Assembly (NCBI GenBank): GCA_002389705.1
Contig: DGQJ01000397.1
Coordinates: 2,028-14,069 of the forward strand
Source: Bacteroidales bacterium UBA4417
GTDB taxonomy: Bacteria > Bacteroidota > Bacteroidia > Bacteroidales > UBA4417
Reading direction: 5' to 3'
Length of the DNA stretch: 12,042 bases
Part shown: one piece after another, positions 7,216 through 12,042 of the stretch
Position numbering within the stretch: position 1 is the first letter of the stretch
Layout: each line of letters opens with the position of its first letter
The notes under the pieces: generated by a model
Told to the model about the DNA's origin: nothing
The model's input: the letters and a program-made list of their open reading frames with translations, nothing else
Database searches by the model: none
Position numbers and translations under genes: made by a program

Positions 7216-8313
7216 ATGGATGATCTGATTTATAAAATAGCGTTAACCCTTGTTCCCGGTGTTGGAAGTGTAAACGGGAAAAGCCTGGTAGCTTATTGCG
7301 GCGGGGTTCAGGCCGTTTTCATGGAAAAGCGGCGGGCCTTGTTAAAAATTCCGGGTATTGGAGAGCAAACGGTGAACGCACTGATTAATCACAATGCCTT
7401 CGAACGCGCCGAAGAAGAGATCGCATTTATCGAAAAGAATAAAATTACCCCGCTGTTTTACCTCGATAAAGATTACCCCATTAGGCTGAAACAATGCCAC
7501 GACAGCCCGCTGCTGTTGTATTATAAAGGGACAGCCGATCTAAACGCGCCCAAAGTTGTAGCCTTGGTTGGTACGCGTAAAGCCACTGAATATGGCCGCG
7601 ATATGTGCCGTAAAATAATTGAAGGGCTGCAGGCACATGGAGCCTTGATTGTAAGCGGACTGGCATATGGTATCGATACCTGGTCGCATAAAGCAGCCCT
7701 GGATAACAATCTGCCTACAGTGGGCGTGCTGGGTCATGGGCTCGATCGGATATATCCTTTTGCCAACCGCTCATTGGCTGAAAAAATGATGGAAACCGGT
7801 GGGCTCCTGTGCGAATATATGAGCAATACTTTGCCCGATCGCGAAAATTTTCCCATGCGTAACCGCATCATTGCCGGAATGAGCGATGCAACGGTTGTGG
7901 TTGAAGCCGGCGAAAGCGGAGGTGCCCTGATCACTGCCGATATTGCAAATTCATACAACCGCGACGTGTTTGCCGTTCCTGGCCGGATAGGGGATCCACA
8001 TTCAGAAGGTTGTAATAAATTAATCAAGATCAATAAAGCAGTCCTGATACAGTCTGCAGCTGATATCAGCTACCTGTTGAACTGGAATGAGGTGAAGGCC
8101 CCGAAGAATAATATTCAGCGGCAGCTGTTTGTAACCCTTACAGAAGAGGAGGAGATTGTTGTAAATGTATTAAAAGAAAAAGGTGACCTGGATGTGGATA
8201 CGCTGCTGTTGGAAACCAGACTTTTGCCGTCCAAAGCGGCTTCAGTATTACTGAATATGGAGTTTGAAGGCATTATCAGGTGCCTGCCCGGCAAAGTTTA
8301 TCGCCTAATCTGA
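7216..8313 (+). CDS. dprA: DNA processing protein DprA (Smf)
   Basis: DprA binds incoming single-stranded DNA and loads RecA during natural transformation; it is also kept by many bacteria with no known competence. The 365-residue product has the full layout: an N-terminal helix-hairpin-helix region (about 1-65; VPGVGSVNGK and IPGIGEQTVNAL), the Rossmann-like core (about 75-290) and a C-terminal winged-helix domain (about 305-365). Core motifs are LVGTRKATEYGRD (117-129), SGLAYGIDTWSHKAAL (147-162), VGVLGHGLDRIYP (169-181), FPMRNRIIAGMSD (212-224), VVEAGESGGALITA (228-241) and VFAVPGRIGDPHSEG (251-265). The ATG at 7216 (MDDLIYKIALTLVPGVG) is preferred over the in-frame TTG at 7204, which lies in the promoter box. 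Its last 9 bp overlap the convergent PrsW-like gene. No other competence gene is in the window. Confidence 0.95.
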   Translation: MDDLIYKIALTLVPGVGSVNGKSLVAYCGGVQAVFMEKRRALLKIPGIGEQTVNALINHNAFERAEEEIAFIEKNKITPLFYLDKDYPIRLKQCHDSPLLLYYKGTADLNAPKVVALVGTRKATEYGRDMCRKIIEGLQAHGALIVSGLAYGIDTWSHKAALDNNLPTVGVLGHGLDRIYPFANRSLAEKMMETGGLLCEYMSNTLPDRENFPMRNRIIAGMSDATVVVEAGESGGALITADIANSYNRDVFAVPGRIGDPHSEGCNKLIKINKAVLIQSAADISYLLNWNEVKAPKNNIQRQLFVTLTEEEEIVVNVLKEKGDLDVDTLLLETRLLPSKAASVLLNMEFEGIIRCLPGKVYRLI

Positions 8314-8973
8314 GTCTTGTTCACGCCTGAAACTGAATGCTACAAAGGTTATTCCGGTTGCAAGCATACCTGCCATGGCCAGGTAAAGTAGTAAGGTATC
8401 AGTGGTCAGCAGGCAAAAACGATAAATCCCCTGGAAGACTATTGCAATAAATAAGCCGGTTACAAGATCGGTAACGGCATATTTCCGGTTCAGCGCAATA
8501 CCTGCGAAATACCCCATAATAATTGCTATTGATATAAATACCGGGCCTATACTCAGCGCATACAGGGAAACGCTGATATAGCCAGGGGCATAGAACAGGG
8601 CATACGCTGAATAGGCACTGGTAAACCCGGCTGCAATAATGATGCTGTAAAAAATCATCTCAACCGTTTTCTGCACTTTCTTCGACGGATAGACCACAAG
8701 TTTCAGTACAATGAATTTCCAGAGTTCATACACGCCGCCCGTAAGCACAAAAGAGTAAAACAAGGTGCGGTTCAGGCTGTGCAGGTGATCGAGATGCAGG
8801 TAAATGATCAGTTGGTCGAAAAAGTAAATAGGTATGATCCCTGCAGCGCCTAACAGAAATGACTTATACACAAGTTTAAAATTGCCTTCGGGGAATTTAT
8901 AACGAACAAATAAATACAGGATTGCTGCTGCCATTGGCGCAGGCAAAAGTGACAACAGGGCACTTGTTTCCAT
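8305..8973 (-). CDS. PrsW-family membrane protein, apparently lacking protease active-site residues
   Basis: This is a 222-residue protein with about seven hydrophobic helices. Its layout matches PrsW-type intramembrane metalloproteases, which cleave anti-sigma factors. The N-terminus (YLFVRYKFPEG, then KSFLLGAAGIIPIYFFD) resembles Bacteroidota PrsW proteins. The later motifs keep their frame but not their catalytic residues: EExxK reads Y82-E83-L-W-K86; GFAxxEN reads GFTSAYS (116-122) with Y121-S122; the PxH...MG motif has F146 for histidine (PVF, then MGY at 153-155); and LHGxYDF reads FQGIYRF (180-186) with Q181 and R185. Retained shape with lost residues suggests a pseudoprotease with a binding or regulatory role, rather than decay, since the frame is intact. 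These alignments are from recalled consensus, so the family call is moderate. It stands alone between dprA (9-bp convergent overlap) and rsgA, with no sigma/anti-sigma pair nearby. Confidence 0.65.
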   Translation of the reverse strand: METSALLSLLPAPMAAAILYLFVRYKFPEGNFKLVYKSFLLGAAGIIPIYFFDQLIIYLHLDHLHSLNRTLFYSFVLTGGVYELWKFIVLKLVVYPSKKVQKTVEMIFYSIIIAAGFTSAYSAYALFYAPGYISVSLYALSIGPVFISIAIIMGYFAGIALNRKYAVTDLVTGLFIAIVFQGIYRFCLLTTDTLLLYLAMAGMLATGITFVAFSFRREQDSD

Positions 8974-8987
8974 CAGATATTTTTTTT

Positions 8988-8995
8988 CAAATATA
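8988..8995 (-). promoter_or_regulatory. -7 promoter box of the PrsW-like gene
   Basis: TATATTTG on the minus strand exactly matches TAnnTTTG and ends 14 bp before the ATG at 8973. No clear -33 TTTG is seen at the expected spacing. Confidence 0.4.
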
Positions 8996-9141
8996 GTGAC
9001 TATTGCGTGAATATGATTGGAGCCTGATTAAAATAAGCCGGTGCTATTTATTATACCCCTGAGCAAAACGCTTTTCGTGTTCGGTTGTTTATGTAATATG
9101 AATTAAAGGAAGGTGCATGTAATGTTAATATTTTCCCAGCC

Positions 9142-9174
9142 TTGTGCACTCAATCTGTAAAAGCGGTAATTTTA
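9142..9174 (+). promoter_or_regulatory. Putative promoter of rsgA-dtd
   Basis: TTG (9142-9144) and TAATTTTA (9167-9174) are separated by 22 bp, the same spacing as the promoter proposed for the DUF2723 gene; the last -7 base differs from consensus. Transcription would start near 9180, just before the ATG at 9194. Confidence 0.4.
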
Positions 9175-9193
9175 CACCCACCTAATAAACTTA

Positions 9194-10174
9194 ATGCTTC
9201 AGCGGGTAGCGATACCGGTAGGGAAAATCGAAAAATTATCAGTGAGAGGAATCGTTATTAAATCGACAGGTAGTTGGTACATGGTAATGACTGACAATAA
9301 AAAGCTGTGCAGCTGCAGGCTCAAAGGTCAGTTCCGGATTCATGGTATCCGCACCACCAACCCTGTTGCAGTTGGCGATCACGTGGAGTTTAAGTGGGAG
9401 GGCGAAGAGGAAAACGGAATAATTACAGCTATCGAACCGCGGGTAAACTATATTGTGCGCCGAAGCATTAACCTTTCGAAATCAGCTCATATCATTGCTT
9501 CGAACATTGACAGGCTTTACATTGTAGCCAGTATTATGTTGCCACGTACTTCATCCGGTTTTATCGACCGATTGCTGGTTACAGCCGAAGCGTATCATAT
9601 TCCGGCGGCCCTGGTTTTTAACAAGACTGATATCTATACGGATGAAGCCATGGATCGTTGTAATGAACTGATGTCGCTTTACAGTTCACTAGGGTATCCT
9701 TCGTACGCGGTATCGGCGTTAAAAGGCAACGGGATTGATGCCCTGCGGGAGGTTTTAACCGATAAGGTAAACCTGTTTTCAGGTCATTCGGGTGTCGGGA
9801 AATCAGCGCTGATTAACGCCATCGATCCAATGCTCACGTTAAAAACCGGTGATATTTCCTCCTATCACAGCAAGGGGATGCATACTACAACCTTTGCAGA
9901 AATGCACCCGCTTTCGTTTGGGGGTTATATGATTGATACGCCGGGGATTAAAGAATTCGGGCTGGTACATTTCGAAAGCCAGGAAATAAGTGAACGCTTT
10001 CCCGAATTCAGGGCTTTGTTGCCACTTTGCCGGTACAATAACTGCACCCACAACCACGAACCGGGCTGTGCTGTTAAAAAAGCACGCGACGAAGGCAACA
10101 TCAGCGCCGAAAGGTACCACAATTATCTGGGGTTGCTGAACGATGAAAACCTCGACACAACAGATTACGATTAG
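9194..10174 (+). CDS. rsgA: Ribosome small-subunit-dependent GTPase RsgA
   Basis: RsgA is a circularly permuted GTPase that checks late 30S subunit assembly and releases assembly factors. The 326-residue reading shows an OB-fold N-terminal domain (about 17-85; VIKSTGSWYMV at 21-31) and a GTPase domain with permuted motif order: G4 NKTD (143-146), G1 GHSGVGKS (197-204), a threonine-rich G2 region (HTTTF, 230-234), then G3 DTPG (248-251). A C-terminal zinc-binding motif follows, C279-x4-C284-x-H286-x5-C292. The ATG at 9194 gives 16 extra residues (MLQRVAIPVGKIEKLS) that are unusual for the family. A GTG at 9242 gives a standard 310-residue protein beginning at RGIVIKSTGSWY and may be the true start. 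dtd follows after 53 bp on the same strand. Together with RimP it gives this window two small-subunit maturation factors. Confidence 0.95.
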   Translation: MLQRVAIPVGKIEKLSVRGIVIKSTGSWYMVMTDNKKLCSCRLKGQFRIHGIRTTNPVAVGDHVEFKWEGEEENGIITAIEPRVNYIVRRSINLSKSAHIIASNIDRLYIVASIMLPRTSSGFIDRLLVTAEAYHIPAALVFNKTDIYTDEAMDRCNELMSLYSSLGYPSYAVSALKGNGIDALREVLTDKVNLFSGHSGVGKSALINAIDPMLTLKTGDISSYHSKGMHTTTFAEMHPLSFGGYMIDTPGIKEFGLVHFESQEISERFPEFRALLPLCRYNNCTHNHEPGCAVKKARDEGNISAERYHNYLGLLNDENLDTTDYD

Positions 10175-10227
10175 CGTAAAATACAATTGAAACAAAAAAT
10201 AAATTATTTAAAGTTTATAGAAATCTT

Positions 10228-10680
10228 ATGAGAACAGTTATTCAAAGAGTTACATCCTGCACCCTTCATATCAACGGGCAGGAATATAGCCGTATGGGTT
10301 ACGGGTTATTACTTCTGCTGAGCATCGAGGAATCCGACACGCCCGAAGATATGGAATGGTTGTGTAACAAAGTTACCGGCCTGCGGGTTTTCGACGATAG
10401 CCAGGGGGTGATGGATCTGGATATCAGGGATATTGACGGCGATATCATGATTGTGAGCCAGTTTACCCTGCATGCCAGCACGCGCAAAGGAAACAGGCCT
10501 TCGTACAGTAAAGCTGCACGCCCTGATTTTGCCAAGCCTGTGTACGAATCATTTATCACAACCGTCGAATCCATCTTAGGACACAGTGTAGCAACCGGTG
10601 TGTTTGGCGCACATATGGAAATAAGCCTGGTGAACGATGGCCCGGTTACATTATTTCTTGATTCCAAAAACAGGGAATAG
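10228..10680 (+). CDS. dtd: D-aminoacyl-tRNA deacylase Dtd
   Basis: Dtd hydrolyses D-amino acids (and glycine) mischarged on tRNAs, a cytoplasmic proofreading step that keeps D-residues out of protein. The 150-residue product is full length and carries both active-site motifs: SQFTL (77-81) within VSQFTLHASTRKGNRPSY (76-93), and the NxGPxT motif NDGPVT (136-141) followed by LFLDS. The N-terminus MRTVIQRVTSCTLHING is typical, so the ATG at 10228 is secure. It lies 53 bp downstream of rsgA on the same strand with no terminator seen between, so co-transcription is likely. No strong terminator follows it. Confidence 0.96.
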   Translation: MRTVIQRVTSCTLHINGQEYSRMGYGLLLLLSIEESDTPEDMEWLCNKVTGLRVFDDSQGVMDLDIRDIDGDIMIVSQFTLHASTRKGNRPSYSKAARPDFAKPVYESFITTVESILGHSVATGVFGAHMEISLVNDGPVTLFLDSKNRE

Positions 10681-10788
10681 GCGGGTTTGGCTACCCACAT
10701 CTGTTGTTTCGTATGTCCGGCTTACGTGCTGATGGCATAGCAGTAGAAAATTCTCTCTGCTGGAATATGCTTTAAAATCAGGTGCAAT

Positions 10789-10808
10789 TTTCCTGTAATT
10801 ACAGGAAA
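10789..10808. repeat. Perfect 20-bp palindrome at the DCC gene end
   Basis: The half-site TTTCCTGTAA (10789-10798) is followed directly by its exact reverse complement TTACAGGAAA (10799-10808). The TAA stop of the DCC gene (10801-10799) is inside it. No U-tract follows on either strand, so it is not a standard terminator. It could form an 8-bp stem with an AATT loop in RNA, or be a symmetric protein-binding site in DNA. Confidence 0.6.
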
Positions 10809-11218
10809 CGATGTTTTGTGCCCGCAATTTCCGGAGTGCACGATAATTTTCGGCTGCTTAACCGATGCCGGTTCCTGGCTACCTGTTGGTAAATATAATC
10901 CCTGATCACTGCCGGAATAATCCGGAATACGACCATTACCTTCCATGGATACGACAGGTGAGATGCTATTTTCAGCACAGCTTCCGACGATTCGTAGAAT
11001 TTGCCGCCTTGAAGCAAAAGAATGGAGTTGCCGATATCGCCTTTAATTTTTACATCTGAAGGAAAATCCAAACTTGTGGCCGACCGGAGCGTTGCAAAGT
11101 AGAGGTTTTGCGCTGGATTATGCTTAATAATGAACCGCACCCAATAGCTGCAAAATAAGCATTCTCCATCGTAAAAAACGATAGCTTGCCGATTGGCAGG
11201 GGAGCTGCTATTTTTCAT
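10799..11218 (-). CDS. DCC (YuxK) family thiol-disulfide oxidoreductase-like protein
   Basis: This is a 139-residue protein of the DCC family (PF04134), named for its conserved DxxCxxC motif and predicted to have a thioredoxin-like fold; its true substrate is unknown. The motif is YDGECLFC (16-23), with D17, C20 and C23. Typical later elements are LYFATLRSATSL, SILLLQGGKFYESSEAVLKI, and IPAVIRDYIYQQVARNRHRL near the C-terminus, ending in a family-like HRFL tail, so it appears complete. The ATG at 11218 (MKNSSSPANRQAIVFYDG) was chosen; an in-frame ATG at 11230 and GTG at 11263 would add 4 or 15 residues. No signal peptide is evident. It is a single gene, convergent with dtd and divergent from icd. 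Function beyond the fold is not inferred. Confidence 0.85.
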   Translation of the reverse strand: MKNSSSPANRQAIVFYDGECLFCSYWVRFIIKHNPAQNLYFATLRSATSLDFPSDVKIKGDIGNSILLLQGGKFYESSEAVLKIASHLSYPWKVMVVFRIIPAVIRDYIYQQVARNRHRLSSRKLSCTPEIAGTKHRFL

Positions 11219-11351
11219 TAAAATGCGCATTCCGGACTCGAAAATAAGTTTTGTTTTAAACACAACATATCGTTAAATTTGTTTGTTCAATAAAGGCGCA
11301 AATCAAACCGGCAAAAGCCGTGCAAGGTGACACAAACATTTTTTCTATATA

Positions 11352-11382
11352 TTTAGGAAATTGAATGTTTTTTTTATCTTTA
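11352..11382 (+). promoter_or_regulatory. Putative promoter of icd
   Basis: TTTA (11352-11355) and TATCTTTA (11375-11382) are separated by 19 bp. Each differs by one base from the -33 TTTG and -7 TAnnTTTG consensus. The predicted start near 11387 gives a leader of about 30 nt before the ATG at 11418. Confidence 0.4.
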
Positions 11383-11417
11383 CGAACAAATCAAATTCAA
11401 AAAATTAGTCAGTAAGT

Positions 11418-12042
11418 ATGAACACAGGTAAAATTGTTTTTTCGAATGGTAAGTTACAGGTTCCGGAGTTCCCGGTAATTCCTTTTATAATTGGTGATGG
11501 TACCGGGCCCGATATATGGAATGCTTCGGTAAGGGTTTTTGATGCTGCAGTTGAAAAAGCCTACCATGGAACAAGGAAAATTATTTGGAAAGAGGTGCTT
11601 GCCGGTGAAAAAGCTTTTTCGACCACAGGAAACTGGTTGCCGGATGAAACACTCGAAGCATTCAAGGAATACCTTGTCGGAATTAAAGGCCCGCTCACCA
11701 CTCCTGTTGGCGGTGGTATCCGATCATTAAACGTTGCTTTGCGGCAGATTCTCGATCTGTATGTCTGTCTTCGCCCGGTGCGCTGGTTTCAGGGTGTGCC
11801 AAGCCCCGTAAAACGTCCCGACAAAGTGGATATGCATATTTTCAGGGAAAATACCGAGGATATTTATGCCGGCATCGAATACATGCATGGTACCCCCGAA
11901 GTACAGAAAGTGATCAGTTTCCTGGTAAACGAAATGGGTGTAAGCAAAATCCGTTTCCCCGAAACATCCTCAATCGGAATTAAACCTGTGTCGCTCGAGG
12001 GTACCGAACGCCTGGTGCGCGCAGCCATTGAGTATACGATCA
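11418..12042 (+). CDS. icd: NADP-type isocitrate dehydrogenase, N-terminal part (gene cut by window edge)
   Basis: Isocitrate dehydrogenase oxidatively decarboxylates isocitrate to 2-oxoglutarate in the TCA cycle. The frame from ATG 11418 stays open to the right edge, giving 208 residues. The sequence closely follows the E. coli-type homodimeric enzyme: [20 protein letters not shown] (15-34), [19 protein letters not shown] (89-107) with S103 at the position of the phosphorylatable E. coli S113, and R109, R119 and R143 at the isocitrate-binding arginines 119, 129 and 153. [14 protein letters not shown] (141-154) holds Y150 (E. coli Y160), and [16 protein letters not shown] follows. Cofactor preference is set by C-terminal residues outside the window, so NADP use is inferred from overall similarity. 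The start [19 protein letters not shown] fits the family. A divergent intergenic region of 199 bp separates it from the DCC gene. Confidence 0.95.
   Translation, partial: MNTGKIVFSNGKLQVPEFPVIPFIIGDGTGPDIWNASVRVFDAAVEKAYHGTRKIIWKEVLAGEKAFSTTGNWLPDETLEAFKEYLVGIKGPLTTPVGGGIRSLNVALRQILDLYVCLRPVRWFQGVPSPVKRPDKVDMHIFRENTEDIYAGIEYMHGTPEVQKVISFLVNEMGVSKIRFPETSSIGIKPVSLEGTERLVRAAIEYTI

Noticed and set aside
10739..10761. Imperfect inverted repeat AGCAG...CTGCT after dtd, considered as its terminator
   Set aside because: The stem is short and mismatched and has no T-run after it.
10722..10946. 74-residue minus-strand ORF overlapping the end of the DCC gene, considered as a frameshifted extension
   Set aside because: The DCC frame already ends with a family-like C-terminal tail, and the overlapping frame has no recognisable DCC sequence.
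11309..11320. CGGC-AAAA-GCCG hairpin upstream of icd
   Set aside because: The stem is only 4 bp and is followed by no U-tract on either strand; such structures are expected by chance.
1..12042. Defence island, CRISPR array, prophage, transposon or toxin-antitoxin module
   Set aside because: No repeat array, transposase, integrase, nuclease or small paired ORFs were seen; all sizeable frames are explained by housekeeping or surface-biogenesis genes.

Overview
The window looks like an ordinary chromosomal segment of a Bacteroidota bacterium, probably Bacteroidales/Marinilabiliales-like. Three things suggest this: a DUF2723 (GT117-type) membrane glycosyltransferase that is characteristic of the phylum; RimP, NusA, Lgt and PrsW-like proteins with Bacteroidota-type sequence; and repeated TAnnTTTG -7 promoter elements with few Shine-Dalgarno sequences. 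No database search was possible, so the lineage is inferred from recalled family features.

Layout. Positions 1-1340 (minus strand) hold a tRNA-Gln(UUG) gene, a terminator hairpin, rimP and the 5' part of nusA, which runs off the left edge. Positions 1341-1699 are non-coding and carry the diverging promoters of the tRNA and of a 1069-residue DUF2723 glycosyltransferase (1700-4909, plus). That gene ends in a UUCG-loop terminator and converges with lgt (5189-5977, minus), which has its own terminator. Upstream of lgt on the same strand is a GT-B glycosyltransferase (stop at 6029), and diverging from it is dprA (7216-8313, plus). dprA overlaps by 9 bp the convergent end of a small multi-pass membrane protein of the PrsW family (8305-8973, minus) whose predicted active-site residues are all replaced. 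rsgA (9194-10174) and dtd (10228-10680) follow on the plus strand. Next come a minus-strand DCC-family thiol-disulfide protein (10799-11218) and the 5' part of an NADP-type isocitrate dehydrogenase gene (from 11418, plus), cut by the right edge.

Function. The genes mostly serve basic cell maintenance: ribosome maturation (RimP, RsgA), transcription elongation (NusA), tRNA supply and proofreading (tRNA-Gln, Dtd), lipoprotein and surface glycan biogenesis (Lgt, DUF2723 protein, GT-B enzyme), DNA uptake/recombination (DprA) and the TCA cycle (Icd). I saw no mobile element, CRISPR array, toxin-antitoxin pair or defence cluster, and no clear new multi-gene system. The observations most worth following are the apparently inactive PrsW homologue, the compact tRNA-terminator-promoter arrangement before rimP-nusA, two genes with near-leaderless starts, and a perfect 20-bp palindrome at a gene end.
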